A DNA stretch of 64,000 nt from LC029 sp036676475 (GCA_036676475.1 JAKFCU010000107.1:1-64000); one strand, 5' to 3'. Shown: positions 39,582 to 48,233, counted from the first letter of the stretch. Notes: generated by a model not told the origin, from the sequence alone. Numbers and translations are program-made.

Positions 39582-39926
39582 CTACAGTATGTTTAATACC
39601 GTAGCGATGTGCCTCATGATCTCATCTTTGGTGTCGTAGTAGCAGCTGTGGGCCATGTTCAACTGCTGCCGTATATAAATGTCCTTTGGTTTATCTCTCT
39701 TGAAATAACTCAATTCTATGATGCTACGTTCTTCATCTGTAAGAGGTGATAGAGCTAGTTCAATGAGTCGGACTTTCTTTCTTTTCTCCTCGAGCTTCGT
39801 CTGATCGTCCTGAAGTTCGGCCGCTTGGACAGCTAGTTCCATGGCCGGATACTTTCTTAGTTCCGTGACTGTTTCGCTATACCACCGTTCCTTTGGAACT
39901 TCCTCGAACATAGTCAATTGCTCCAT
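39582..39926 (-). CDS. ArpU-like phage late-gene regulator
   Basis: The 114-residue protein has a helical N-terminus (MEQLTMFEEVPKERWYSETV) and a C-terminal sigma-region-4-like HTH (LSPLTDEERSIIELSYFKRD; HSCYYDTKDEIMRHIATVL). This is the ArpU/RinA layout that switches on late genes. It stands at the boundary between early and late modules, as usual. ATG at 39926 follows AGGGGTGA. Confidence 0.82.
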   Translation of the reverse strand: MEQLTMFEEVPKERWYSETVTELRKYPAMELAVQAAELQDDQTKLEEKRKKVRLIELALSPLTDEERSIIELSYFKRDKPKDIYIRQQLNMAHSCYYDTKDEIMRHIATVLNIL

Positions 39927-40014
39927 TATGGTTATCACCCCTCGCAGATTATGATAGAATGGACGAAACGGTAAATTGTCGTCCTTCTCATTCACGAAGG
40001 GCCTTTTTTTATGC

Positions 40015-40170
40015 TTATTTTTTCTTCCGTAAGTAGTTCATTTGCCATAGACTCAATTCTTCCCCATTGACGTAGATCCTTAAGAACCCTGCCTGGTTGT
40101 AGTACTCAACTATGCTGTAACCGATCTTTTCCAGAGCAAGGGAAATCCTCAACATTTCCTCTTGCATCAT
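40015..40170 (-). CDS. 51-residue small early protein
   Basis: ATG at 40170 abuts the upstream TGA; ribosome site GAAGGGAATGAG. The product (MMQEEMLRISLALEKIGYSI… ending QMNYLRKKK) is an alpha/beta small protein. It belongs to the tightly overlapped early operon. Confidence 0.65.
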   Translation of the reverse strand: MMQEEMLRISLALEKIGYSIVEYYNQAGFLRIYVNGEELSLWQMNYLRKKK

Positions 40171-40392
40171 TCACTCATTCCCTTCAAATATGGCATGCAA
40201 TTTTTCAAGCGGCCGTACTTCCCACTCGCCATCTTTCTTTATTTCAAACACGAAGACCTTATCCGGATCAATTCTGTGCCTCATCAACGTATTTCTGAAA
40301 TCTTTTTTGGTACTGGATGCAAACCAGAGGCCGCACTCTCCTGAACTATTTTCTGCCGTGTGGTAGCGGATTCTTATTGATAGTGATGGCAT
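40171..40392 (-). CDS. hypothetical early protein, 73 residues
   Basis: The ATG at 40392 overlaps the preceding stop (TAATG). Basic N-terminal half and an FVFEIKKDGEWEVRPLEKL segment. The function is unknown. Confidence 0.65.
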   Translation of the reverse strand: MPSLSIRIRYHTAENSSGECGLWFASSTKKDFRNTLMRHRIDPDKVFVFEIKKDGEWEVRPLEKLHAIFEGNE

Positions 40393-40844
40393 TATTGACG
40401 ATATGGACAAACTTTATTGGATGCATTTGAAGCCGCCGGGATCTCCGCTTTCTGCATAGTCTGAAATACTCCGCACTGCTTAAACTTCTGCTTGGTGCAT
40501 CCCGTACAATGGTTTCCGATCGCCAGAGATGACATATCATACAAAGCATGGACATCTATTCCTACAGAAGAGGGGAGATTCTTGTCCGCGGCAAATCGGC
40601 TGACAACCACATACTGTGAATGCTTCGCTAAATTATGGAGTTTCGATGCTTCCTCTGACCCAAGACGCTCCATTAACTGCTCCATGGACTTCATCATGAA
40701 AGACTTCGATGTTTTTAAATACTTCCACCCATCAGCTCCGAATAACTCTTTCATCTTGTCCTCTTGTTGGAGAAACTCTTGATAAGTGGCATTGAGGATA
40801 AGCAAAGCTACCATTCGCTCTTTTGTCGCTCGGTTAAGATACAC
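40392..40844 (-). CDS. DUF5651-like phage protein
   Basis: A 150-residue protein with a helical N-terminal two-thirds (KERMVALLILNATYQEFLQQ) and a Cys-rich end (CTGCTKQKFKQCGVFQ, CPYRQ) that could bind zinc. This resembles DUF5651 proteins of Bacillales phages. It is coupled to the next gene. The function is unknown. Confidence 0.7.
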   Translation of the reverse strand: MYLNRATKERMVALLILNATYQEFLQQEDKMKELFGADGWKYLKTSKSFMMKSMEQLMERLGSEEASKLHNLAKHSQYVVVSRFAADKNLPSSVGIDVHALYDMSSLAIGNHCTGCTKQKFKQCGVFQTMQKAEIPAASNASNKVCPYRQ

Positions 40845-40845
40845 T

Positions 40846-41220
40846 CTAATCCCTCCGATCCTTGGATTGATCTTCTCTCATGTTGTCAGCAATCATCATG
40901 GCGAAATTGGCAACGTCAGCTGCTTCAAATATAACTTCTTCCTTACCGTTACCAGTTCTTTCAACTTCGAGGAGAGCCCGATCAAGCTCAACAACCTCTT
41001 GATCCATTCGATCATAAAGGTAATCTACGCTACACTCTGACCAATGCTTTTTATGATCATTTTCCCTTAGCTTCTTTTCCATCTGGACCGCGAACCATTG
41101 TACAGCCGGTCGGACTTCCGCAAACTCCTTTTCAACAACCGCCAAGCCTGCTTCCTCCAACATCCTTATCTTTCCGATCGTCAGGATTCCGGCTGCTCTA
41201 CTTCGCGCTGATTCACTCAT
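40846..41220 (-). CDS. MazG-like nucleotide pyrophosphohydrolase
   Basis: ATG at 41220 follows GGAGGAAACG. The 124-residue protein has KLRENDHKKHWSECSVDYLY, then the metal-binding ExxE pattern in MDQEVVELDRALLEV and FEAADVANFAMMIADN. This is the MazG-like all-alpha NTP pyrophosphatase motif. Phage copies may clean the nucleotide pool or lower alarmone signals. Substrate not known. Confidence 0.75.
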   Translation of the reverse strand: MSESARSRAAGILTIGKIRMLEEAGLAVVEKEFAEVRPAVQWFAVQMEKKLRENDHKKHWSECSVDYLYDRMDQEVVELDRALLEVERTGNGKEEVIFEAADVANFAMMIADNMREDQSKDRRD

Positions 41221-41357
41221 GCCGTTTCCTCCCCGTTCTCCCAGCTGGTCACTGTCCAATACAGTTGTTTGATTTCGTCTTGTGACAACCGAACCAATAC
41301 CCTGATAGGTGTTCCAGTTAGTTTATGAATCAAGCTAATTTTTTCATGACGTTTCAA
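41217..41357 (-). CDS. 46-residue small protein
   Basis: TTG at 41357 follows GAGGTGATTTAC; its stop overlaps the MazG-like start (ATGA). The product (KRHEKISLIHKLTGTPIRVL… ending ENGEETA) is a helical small protein like the short FbpB/BH0509-type proteins of Bacillus phages. The function is unknown. Confidence 0.6.
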   Translation of the reverse strand: MKRHEKISLIHKLTGTPIRVLVRLSQDEIKQLYWTVTSWENGEETA

Positions 41358-41363
41358 AGTAAA

Positions 41364-41447
41364 TCACCTCATCATCAAATAAATAATCACTGCCCAAATC
41401 GTTATCGACAACAGTAATCCGTTTTTCAGTCCTCGGAAGAAGTCCAC
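41364..41447 (-). CDS. 27-residue membrane peptide
   Basis: GTG at 41447 overlaps the upstream stop (TAGTG) and the frame ends just before the ribosome site of the next gene. The product has one transmembrane helix (GLLLSITIWAVIIYLMM) after DFFRGLKN. Its place in an unbroken chain of overlapping genes supports it. Confidence 0.5.
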   Translation of the reverse strand: MDFFRGLKNGLLLSITIWAVIIYLMMR

Positions 41448-41650
41448 TATGCCTTGATCTTCCTGTACTTCTCTTTTGCCCGATAAGTCCGACACTTATT
41501 GTTATCTTCCAGGAGCCCGGCATCTTTCAACACTTGAAGGTCTCCCCTAATCGCTCTTACGGTACAACCATATTCATCGGCCAGCTGCCTGGCTTGTAAT
41601 TCTTCACCATTTATAAATCTTGTTGCGAGGTCACGTCTACGTTGCAGCAT
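41447..41650 (-). CDS. DeoR-like HTH protein
   Basis: A 67-residue stand-alone winged HTH (ARQLADEYGCTVRAIRGDLQ, VLKDAGLLED). A strong AAAGGAGGT precedes the ATG. It is probably a local regulator of phage genes. Confidence 0.75.
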   Translation of the reverse strand: MLQRRRDLATRFINGEELQARQLADEYGCTVRAIRGDLQVLKDAGLLEDNNKCRTYRAKEKYRKIKA

Positions 41651-41718
41651 CCCATGTACCTCCTTTATTTTGAAATCCTCTCTCCGGATTAGGGAGAGAG
41701 GACAAGTCTAGTAATCTA

Positions 41719-42006
41719 TTAATTGAAAGTTTCTTCTTTTGGAGTATTAAGATAATCTTCAAGATTGGTTTGCCCAGGTGCTACACTGACTTCCCCTCGA
41801 CCATTGACACTATATTCCGTGCCTTCATCTTCTGGATCCTCAACAACTGGCATATACTCGACCGTTACTTTGACATTGTGATTGACTAATTCATTCAAGT
41901 TAGCCAGTTCATCACGCTCGATCTTTTCAGAATCAAACTTGATCACGATTTTGGTTTTGCCGTTTTTAACGTCTGCTACTGTTGCTAAAAAAGTGGAAAT
42001 TTTCAT
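41719..42006 (-). CDS. hypothetical early protein, 95 residues
   Basis: Beta-rich N-terminus (TFLATVADVKNGKTKIVIKF) and an acidic disordered C-terminus. GAGGAGAAATG precedes the ATG. It lies between the resolvase and HTH genes; the function is unknown. Confidence 0.65.
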   Translation of the reverse strand: MKISTFLATVADVKNGKTKIVIKFDSEKIERDELANLNELVNHNVKVTVEYMPVVEDPEDEGTEYSVNGRGEVSVAPGQTNLEDYLNTPKEETFN

Positions 42007-42035
42007 TTTGCATTTCTCCTCTCAGAATTTAAGGT

Positions 42036-42551
42036 TTATTTGGACTTTGTTGCTAACACAGTATCTAGGACTTCTTGCTGGAACTTGGTTAGAATTACAG
42101 TTGGTTCGTGTACGGCCCTAGCAATTTGAGCAAGTACAAAAGCATCGGTTATGTTATTGGACTTGCTATCAAACTGCCAACGCTTGTATACCTCTACAGC
42201 CAACCGCTCTTTTGGTGCATTGCCACCAGCACCAGTAAACTTTTTCAAAGAACCAGGCGCAACCTCGATGTATTTCACTTTTTCCTCATGAAGTTTCATG
42301 CGAATCCCCCAACCTATGCCGCCTAACTGAACAGCCTGCTGACTTCCAAAACCGAATCCCTCTATACAAACAGCGATAGGAGATTTGAGAAGATGATTTT
42401 TAACAGCTTCCGCTGTGCCCTGTACAAGCTTATACATCCGTTCAGGGTCTTTCCCTTGATAGGCAATCTCTCTTTCCTCTAGAACATTGCCAACTTTGTC
42501 TAGCACTACGAACCCCGTTTTAGTAGATGGGTCTATCCCAATAAATCTCAT
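42036..42551 (-). CDS. RuvC-like Holliday junction resolvase
   Basis: The 171-residue RNase H-fold protein has the acidic residues expected of RuvC: Asp in FIGIDPSTKTGFVVLD (7), Glu in AVCIEGFGFGSQQ (about 64) and the terminal NITDAFVLAQIARA Asp. GSLKKFTGAGGNAPK is the basic DNA-contact loop. It would cut branched intermediates before packaging. Confidence 0.88.
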   Translation of the reverse strand: MRFIGIDPSTKTGFVVLDKVGNVLEEREIAYQGKDPERMYKLVQGTAEAVKNHLLKSPIAVCIEGFGFGSQQAVQLGGIGWGIRMKLHEEKVKYIEVAPGSLKKFTGAGGNAPKERLAVEVYKRWQFDSKSNNITDAFVLAQIARAVHEPTVILTKFQQEVLDTVLATKSK

Positions 42552-42862
42552 CGGATACCTCCCGGCATCTCAACGAATCCAAAAACACCATCGACATAGG
42601 TCATAACAAAATCTTTATCACTAAGTTGATAAGCAGATACATTTTGGACCATCTCACAGTAACTCTCCGTGCTTTGAAGCTTCTTAATCTGCTGCTCTTT
42701 CAATTGATATCGTTCAAGCTTGGCCTGCAGCTCCAGGTTATGTTTCCTCAACTCGTTCACATGGAGCTTGGACAGCGTAACCTCATCTCTAAGCCCTACT
42801 AACACTCTCGCCACGCTTTCTATCACCCGATCCATCCCTGGTGTAATTTCTGGTTGGTCCAA
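42548..42862 (-). CDS. coiled-coil early protein, 104 residues
   Basis: TTG at 42862 follows GGGGAGGG, directly after the previous stop. The middle is a coiled coil (LRKHNLELQAKLERYQLKEQ) and the end is MTYVDGVFGFVEMPGG. The frame is also open further upstream inside the previous gene. Family unknown. Confidence 0.65.
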   Translation of the reverse strand: MDQPEITPGMDRVIESVARVLVGLRDEVTLSKLHVNELRKHNLELQAKLERYQLKEQQIKKLQSTESYCEMVQNVSAYQLSDKDFVMTYVDGVFGFVEMPGGIR

Positions 42863-42863
42863 T

Positions 42864-43127
42864 TTAATTCCCTCCCCATATTCCGCCTGTACGCTGTTTA
42901 ATAACTCTGATATCAACCTGGTCCATGATAAGGAATAGGACCTCTTGAGGTTTACGCTTGAATCTCTCTGCTATCTCAAATATTGATAACCCGTCATCCC
43001 ACATTTCTTTGAATCTTGGAAGGTCTTTTCTATCCCAGAGAAAATCAAAGTTCTCACAACAGACATAAGGCTCGTCAACAATCTCGATATGAGAGTTCCT
43101 GTTCTTATACTTTTTAGGTCCAGCCAT
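42864..43127 (-). CDS. HTH-like early protein
   Basis: ATG at 43127 follows GGGGAAAGGAG. The 87-residue protein has a HTH-like segment (FKEMWDDGLSIFEIAERFKR, PQEVLFLIMDQVDI). It resembles small regulators or replication accessory proteins of Firmicute phages. Confidence 0.65.
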   Translation of the reverse strand: MAGPKKYKNRNSHIEIVDEPYVCCENFDFLWDRKDLPRFKEMWDDGLSIFEIAERFKRKPQEVLFLIMDQVDIRVIKQRTGGIWGGN

Positions 43128-43314
43128 TCTCCTTTCCCCTCTCCTGTCCAATCAATTCCACCAGGGAGCGGATCTCCTCGGGCGAATCGTTTTGCATGTC
43201 CCGGACTTCCTGTAGATAAGCATGATATTGTTCTTTGGTAATGTGTCCGCTTTGAAACCCAATGACTAGTGACTTCATGACAATCCCCATTAATTCGTTT
43301 TTTGTCTTATCCAA
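43114..43314 (-). CDS. small helical protein, 66 residues
   Basis: TTG at 43314 follows GAGGAAATC inside the end of the upstream gene. Helical sequence (ELMGIVMKSLVIGFQSGHIT, YHAYLQEVRDMQND). The function is unknown. Confidence 0.6.
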   Translation of the reverse strand: MDKTKNELMGIVMKSLVIGFQSGHITKEQYHAYLQEVRDMQNDSPEEIRSLVELIGQERGKENGWT

Positions 43315-43540
43315 GAGATTTCCTCATTTCCATGGCCTGCTGGCAGAGGCGATCATATCCAGGTAGAACCCTTTCGTATTCCTCTGGTTTAATCAATGGA
43401 TTTCCAAGGTATTCAGCGCCCTTCACGATTCGTTCCAACAGGTTAAAGTATTCCAGTTCACTCTTCTGACTTGTATCGCTGGTACCATCCCTCAAATCGA
43501 TACTTGAACTTTCGGACACCAGTCTCACGACCTTTTGCAA
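43307..43540 (-). CDS. small early protein, start uncertain
   Basis: The frame (up to 77 codons) overlaps the DnaB gene end by 83 bases. The protein-like part is SELEYFNLLERIVKGAEYLG onward, after the DnaB stop at 43458. No ATG or good ribosome site is seen there; CTG, TTG or GTG codons could serve. It ends MRKSLG at 43307. Confidence 0.5.
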   Translation of the reverse strand: MQKVVRLVSESSSIDLRDGTSDTSQKSELEYFNLLERIVKGAEYLGNPLIKPEEYERVLPGYDRLCQQAMEMRKSLG

Positions 43541-44741
43541 TCTTAGATATAACGCCTACTCCGTTTTGGAGATCCTTTATTTCCTCATTTTCGTAGAGAA
43601 ATTCAACCACATCGGCATCCTGCTCAATGTCTCCTGACTCTTTTAAGTGGTGGAGCTCCGGCTCTGTCACCTGGGCACCAGCTCGAGACATTTGGGCTAG
43701 CATGATGATAGGACAATCTAACTCCCGGGCCAGCTGTTTAGCAGATCGGGTTACTTCTCCAATGGCTTGCTGACGGGATTGGTTCGGCTTCTGAGGGATA
43801 TTCATAATACCGAGATAGTCAATGACTATGGCACCTAGTTTTCCTGTTTTGCGCTTCATTCTGCGAGCCTCAGACCGTATTTCTTCGATCGTCACCCCTG
43901 ATGCATCATCAATGTGCAGCGGGAGCTTTTCCAGCCAATCATATGCACGTACCGCCCGCTCCATCTCGTGTTCTTCAAGCATTTTTCTTAGGACACGATT
44001 GTAATTCAGTTGGACCACCGTACACACCATCCGGTCAAGCACTTGATTGCGGCCCATCTCTTGAGACCAAATCAGCACATCTCCCGCATTTTGTTTAGCC
44101 ATCCCCATAGCCATTTGTAGAGCCTTCGCTGTCTTTCCTACCGAAGGTCTTCCTGCCAGTATGTAGAGCCACCCTCTACCTACCCCGCCGCTCCATTCGT
44201 CAAATTCTTTGAATCCAGTCAATATGGTGTTCTTCTGCTTTTTGAGGTGCTCAAAATACTCTTGGCGGATATCCTTCACACTGACCATTTCCCTACGAAC
44301 TCCCATGGAAAGACTCAGCTTTTCAAATTCAGAAGTAGCATGTCGGATGTCATCACTCTCAATCGCAAGTTTCCGGATCTTTTCAGAGATCAGAAGCATT
44401 TTTCGCCTAAGAGATTTTTCTCGTACTAATTCTGCATAATGTTTAATGGCTCCCGAAGATGGAACTGCATTGGTCAGCTTCGTAAGGTAGTCGATCCCGC
44501 CTACTTCATCCAGACGGTCATAGGTCATGAAAGTATCAGACATGGTAATAAAATCGATCGGCTGCCCGTTTTGGTAGTTGTGAACCATTGCGGTCCATAT
44601 CAAACGATTAGCCTCGTGATAGAAATCTGTATTCTCTAGCAAACTAGCAACCTCGTCCATAACGGAGCTATCTTTCAAAACCGAACCGATCACGCCAGCT
44701 TCTGCTTCGAAGTTGCTGATATTAAATTCCTGGGAATTCAC
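43458..44741 (-). CDS. dnaB: DnaB-family replicative helicase
   Basis: The 427-residue helicase has the N-terminal domain (NFEAEAGVIGSVLKDSSVMD) and the RecA-like motor with Walker A AGRPSVGKTA (about 188-197), Walker B AIVIDYLGIM, LAQMSRAG and DIEQDADVVEFLYE. GTG at 44741 follows GGAGGTATCCCAA. It follows the DnaD-like initiator gene, which would load it. Confidence 0.93.
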   Translation of the reverse strand: MNSQEFNISNFEAEAGVIGSVLKDSSVMDEVASLLENTDFYHEANRLIWTAMVHNYQNGQPIDFITMSDTFMTYDRLDEVGGIDYLTKLTNAVPSSGAIKHYAELVREKSLRRKMLLISEKIRKLAIESDDIRHATSEFEKLSLSMGVRREMVSVKDIRQEYFEHLKKQKNTILTGFKEFDEWSGGVGRGWLYILAGRPSVGKTAKALQMAMGMAKQNAGDVLIWSQEMGRNQVLDRMVCTVVQLNYNRVLRKMLEEHEMERAVRAYDWLEKLPLHIDDASGVTIEEIRSEARRMKRKTGKLGAIVIDYLGIMNIPQKPNQSRQQAIGEVTRSAKQLARELDCPIIMLAQMSRAGAQVTEPELHHLKESGDIEQDADVVEFLYENEEIKDLQNGVGVISKIAKGRETGVRKFKYRFEGWYQRYKSEE

Positions 44742-45615
44742 TTGGGATACCTCCTTCCGAAATCCACTTGTTCAAAGCATCTAGGTAATCCGATTTGGAA
44801 GGAGTTTTTACTGACTGCTGATTTTCAGCCTGTATCTTTGAATATCTCCCCAAGATGTATTTAGCACAGTACTTAAACGAGCTAATCGTATCCCCTGGAA
44901 ACCTGGGTTGATATTGCTCAAAACACTCTTTGGTAAAGTGAAGGGCATCTTCGAGAGGAATGCCTGAATCTATTACTTGGTCTATAGCCTGATAATCCAA
45001 AGCAGATAACCCAAGTCCTTTTCCTCTAAGCTGAATAAATCGATTTTCTAGCTCCATGCTTGGAGTATGTGATATTTCTCCCCCACCCTCTGTCAGTGGA
45101 CGATCACCTTCATGGCCGGTTAATGGCACCCCGTCACTTTCTCCAACTGCATGCGCGTATTCGTCGATATTCTTTTCATTCTTTATTTCTTTACCATTCT
45201 TGTTTGTGATCATTTGTTGTTCATTTGTTGATCGTTTGTTGTTCATTTGTTGGTCAATTTGCTGTTCATTACTTTGGTAAATATCCCAATTAAGTATTGA
45301 TACTACTGAAAATTTGTTGTTCACTTTGATGTTCAAAAAACCACCGTTTTCTAGTGTTTTCAACCATCTCCATACGGTAATTTCTGAAACACGATCTTTC
45401 TTCTTTAAACCGCTGTTGTACATCTCATGAAGGTCAAATCTACCGGTTACAAACTCCCCTGGATGAAGTTTTGCGACCTGTTTTCCAACCAGTAATTCAT
45501 GTGCTTTATGTGAAGCTTCAGTAAGGCAAATCATCCAAAGTCTTAAAAGTTGTAGATCGTTAAAAATATCATTGTTACGTATTTTCCGATGGAGCTTTAT
45601 CCATCCATGGTGCAT
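44722..45615 (-). CDS. DnaD-like replication initiator carrying the origin repeats
   Basis: The 297-residue protein has an N-terminal winged-helix part (GWIKLHRKIRNNDIFNDLQL, ITVWRWLKTLENGGFLNIKV), a Gln/Asn-rich linker (about 115-145) and a C-terminal helical part (AKYILGRYSKIQAENQQSVK). The linker is encoded by 11-bp DNA repeats (45203-45264). Phages of this type keep their origin inside the initiator gene. The protein should bind those repeats and recruit DnaB. Confidence 0.85.
   Translation of the reverse strand: MHHGWIKLHRKIRNNDIFNDLQLLRLWMICLTEASHKAHELLVGKQVAKLHPGEFVTGRFDLHEMYNSGLKKKDRVSEITVWRWLKTLENGGFLNIKVNNKFSVVSILNWDIYQSNEQQIDQQMNNKRSTNEQQMITNKNGKEIKNEKNIDEYAHAVGESDGVPLTGHEGDRPLTEGGGEISHTPSMELENRFIQLRGKGLGLSALDYQAIDQVIDSGIPLEDALHFTKECFEQYQPRFPGDTISSFKYCAKYILGRYSKIQAENQQSVKTPSKSDYLDALNKWISEGGIPSEFPGI
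45203..45264. repeat. tandem 11-bp iterons, probable phage replication origin
   Basis: The core TTTGTTG starts at 45213, 45224, 45235 and 45246, flanked by variants TTTGTGA at 45203 and TTTGCTG at 45258, so the spacing is 10, 11, 11, 11 and 12. The full unit is close to CATTTGTTGTT. It lies inside the initiator gene, as in lambda O. Confidence 0.8.
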
Positions 45616-45687
45616 CTCACCACCCTCCTTTTAGGGATAGGGTTGGCCGGATCGGCTCCGGCCAGGCTCAAACATTATGTAAATGGA

Positions 45688-46596
45688 TTAAATCGCATCG
45701 TAAATGCTGTCATTCTTAGGCTGCTGTCCTTCTAAACTCTTAATCTCGAAATCTAGCAATTTACTAAGTCCGACCAAATCCTGAAGAGTAAGTTCCTCCA
45801 CTTTCTTACCTGGGATCTTCTCTTTAATAAACTTAGTCACATCACTTTTTTTCCATCCAAGTAAATCTGTAAGACCTTTGATCTTGGCCCACTGCCGTTC
45901 CATCTCTTCAGCTGGATCAACGCTACTGTCGTCTCCAGTGACGATGACTTGTGGATCTGGCGTAATGTCTCCCATATCTACTCTCTGACGTTCAGTGTAG
46001 GAACCAACCTTATCCAATGTTCCTTGTTGGACAGATCCTTCGTCATCCAGTTCTAACTCAATACCGAACTGAAGCTTGCAAGCTCGTTTAATCGCATGTT
46101 TTTGGATCATATCTTCAAAGTTGTTCGTCCACATAGTTTTGTTATATCCACCCTTGTAGCTCTCCACTTGGTCAGATGTGATGAGCACCAAGATATTTGT
46201 GAATCCTTTTCTTTTAGCGATGCAATAGGCTCCCACTGTCTTGCCCCGCTGCATGGTTTTAACCTTGTGGCTAACCGTTCCTTCGGCTATATCTGCCTCA
46301 AATTCATCATTTTCTTTAACAACCCCTGCAGTGATTCCGTCGAAGTCCTCCCGCCTTCTCGCTATGGCCTGAACCCCTTCGGCACTTATCTGGATTGTTG
46401 GCTTCCCGCCCATCTTGATAAAGTAAATTTGATTGGTGAATGGATTTAACTGAGCATGGTTACAAACTTCAACGAACATTTGGAATTCTTCGTTGGTTGC
46501 ATCCTTCGCGATCGTCGCCTTTAGGGTAGCAAGTTGCTTTTCGTTAAACATGGTTACGGCCTGACCAGCTATACTTGTTGTTGGTAAATTACTCAT
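45688..46596 (-). CDS. RecT/Bet-type single-strand annealing protein
   Basis: The 302-residue protein has the RecT/Bet core: EFQMFVEVCNHAQLNPFTNQ, IYFIKMGGKPTIQISAEGVQ, AYCIAKRKG, MIQKHAIKRACKLQFG. It anneals complementary strands in phage recombination. It overlaps the SbcC-like gene, so the two are coupled. Confidence 0.9.
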   Translation of the reverse strand: MSNLPTTSIAGQAVTMFNEKQLATLKATIAKDATNEEFQMFVEVCNHAQLNPFTNQIYFIKMGGKPTIQISAEGVQAIARRREDFDGITAGVVKENDEFEADIAEGTVSHKVKTMQRGKTVGAYCIAKRKGFTNILVLITSDQVESYKGGYNKTMWTNNFEDMIQKHAIKRACKLQFGIELELDDEGSVQQGTLDKVGSYTERQRVDMGDITPDPQVIVTGDDSSVDPAEEMERQWAKIKGLTDLLGWKKSDVTKFIKEKIPGKKVEELTLQDLVGLSKLLDFEIKSLEGQQPKNDSIYDAI

Positions 46597-48133
46597 TCAC
46601 TTCACTCACCTTTGCATAATTTTTAGCTTGTATGGTAAATGGCGTATTCGCGACTTTAGCTAAGATCAATTGTCCCAGCGGCTGCAGGAATCCATTTTCA
46701 TCGATGGACTCGCTGTTATCCACGAACACCGGAAGGATAAGGTCTGATTGCCTCATAAACACATCCGAAATTTCTAAGCCAGCGCGGATCTGCTCGGCCT
46801 TGGAGAGATCACGGTAAGCTACACCCTCACGCTCTACCACGAAATCAACCTTTTCCTCACCGTTTTTCTGAACGGTTGTCAATCGAACGTCCAAGGAAGT
46901 GAATACCTCTTTCAGCTTGGCTGCCATAAGATCCGCTCTCTTGGCTCGGAAAAGCTTGATGGTATCAACAACACCCAAGGAGAAGTTACGTTCCTTCCTG
47001 ACCTTCTCTGCATCAGCCTTTGACTTCTCCCATTGTTCAAAGAGTTTAAATTTGCTTTCCGCTAAGGTTTGTTGTTCGATCAACCGGTTAATTTCTTCCG
47101 ATACCTCAGCAGGATTCTGTGGAGGTGGAGGAATAACAAGTGAATCATGTTGTTCTTTTATTGATAAAGCTTTCTCCTTTTGCTCGAGTAAACGAGCTTT
47201 TCGGTCAACTAGGTCTTGTTCATGCTTGCCGATTAACTCCATTCGCTGACCATCATTGAGAGGATTCCCGCAATGGTTGCAAGTCGTATCGATCTGCTGA
47301 AGCTTTAGCTTGTTGTAAGCATCCAAGTCAACCTTAAATCGTTCAGTCCGAACATTATAATCATGAAGCAAAGAATCCTTCTGCTTCACAGCACGGTTGC
47401 ATTCATCCATAAGTGATTGATAGTTTTGGATTACATTCCGCTTTTGTTTTATCTGCTCGGAAATTACGTTTAGGTCAAGGTTAACACTTTTCTTTTCCGC
47501 TTCATCCAGCTGTTCCTTTAAGGTTGAAACTCGGGACTGTGCAGCAATCGATTCCTTATCCTTCTTGTTGTAGGTATCCCGGTGAATCTTCTCCAGATCG
47601 TCAAGGCTATGCTTTTTGAGTAGAGGTCCAAGATAGTCTTGATCTACTTTGGTCAGCCCATTCAATACTTCTGCATTGGTGGGCTCCGTCACATACTGAA
47701 GGAGCTGCTTACGCTGTTCCTCCCATTTCTGTGAGCAAAAGAACGTTGGGTTGAAAATGGATAAGAACAACTCTTTCGTCAGGCAAACCTCTTTGATTAG
47801 GTCATTGAACTTAGTGGCCGATTCAGGTACCTCGTTGATGTAGTACTTGGCCTTGCCCTTCACTAGCTCCCTCTTAAGGAGTAGATCTTGACCGTCCACC
47901 GACAGTAAGAGCTCTACGGATACCGTTTCTACTTCCCGATTGGTTGGGGAAGGATCAAACTTACTCGAGGCATTTAGATCTATACCAAAGGCCAGCCAGA
48001 TAATAGCCTCACCGATCGATGTCTTACCCGTTCCATTCATCCCGGATACTTGAGTTAAATCACCGAAATCAATGGCTACTTCTGAATGATCCTTGAAATT
48101 AATCAAGGACATCTTTTTAAATAAAACTTGCAT
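46589..48133 (-). CDS. SbcC/Rad50-like AAA ATPase
   Basis: The 514-residue SMC-like protein has Walker A SGMNGTGKTS (about 30-39), long coiled coils on both sides of a CNHCG CxxC zinc-hook (about 285), and a C-terminal signature and Walker B region (LSKAEQIRAGLEISDVF, PVFVDNSESID). It lacks an SbcD-type nuclease partner here and is coupled to RecT. It may control or replace exonuclease action in phage recombination. Confidence 0.87.
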   Translation of the reverse strand: MQVLFKKMSLINFKDHSEVAIDFGDLTQVSGMNGTGKTSIGEAIIWLAFGIDLNASSKFDPSPTNREVETVSVELLLSVDGQDLLLKRELVKGKAKYYINEVPESATKFNDLIKEVCLTKELFLSIFNPTFFCSQKWEEQRKQLLQYVTEPTNAEVLNGLTKVDQDYLGPLLKKHSLDDLEKIHRDTYNKKDKESIAAQSRVSTLKEQLDEAEKKSVNLDLNVISEQIKQKRNVIQNYQSLMDECNRAVKQKDSLLHDYNVRTERFKVDLDAYNKLKLQQIDTTCNHCGNPLNDGQRMELIGKHEQDLVDRKARLLEQKEKALSIKEQHDSLVIPPPPQNPAEVSEEINRLIEQQTLAESKFKLFEQWEKSKADAEKVRKERNFSLGVVDTIKLFRAKRADLMAAKLKEVFTSLDVRLTTVQKNGEEKVDFVVEREGVAYRDLSKAEQIRAGLEISDVFMRQSDLILPVFVDNSESIDENGFLQPLGQLILAKVANTPFTIQAKNYAKVSEVNE

Positions 48134-48233
48134 ATCTTCACCTCAAATGTTTTATTTTTTTGTCAAGGAACGTATACTATAAATAGATTGTTGTTTAATG
48201 CATCTCCGATGGGTCCCGTTGCACCGGGGCCTT

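Noticed and set aside
45203..45264. Simple coding microsatellite in the DnaD-like gene
   Set aside because: The period is 11 bp, not a multiple of three, so the repeat is conserved as DNA rather than as a peptide repeat.
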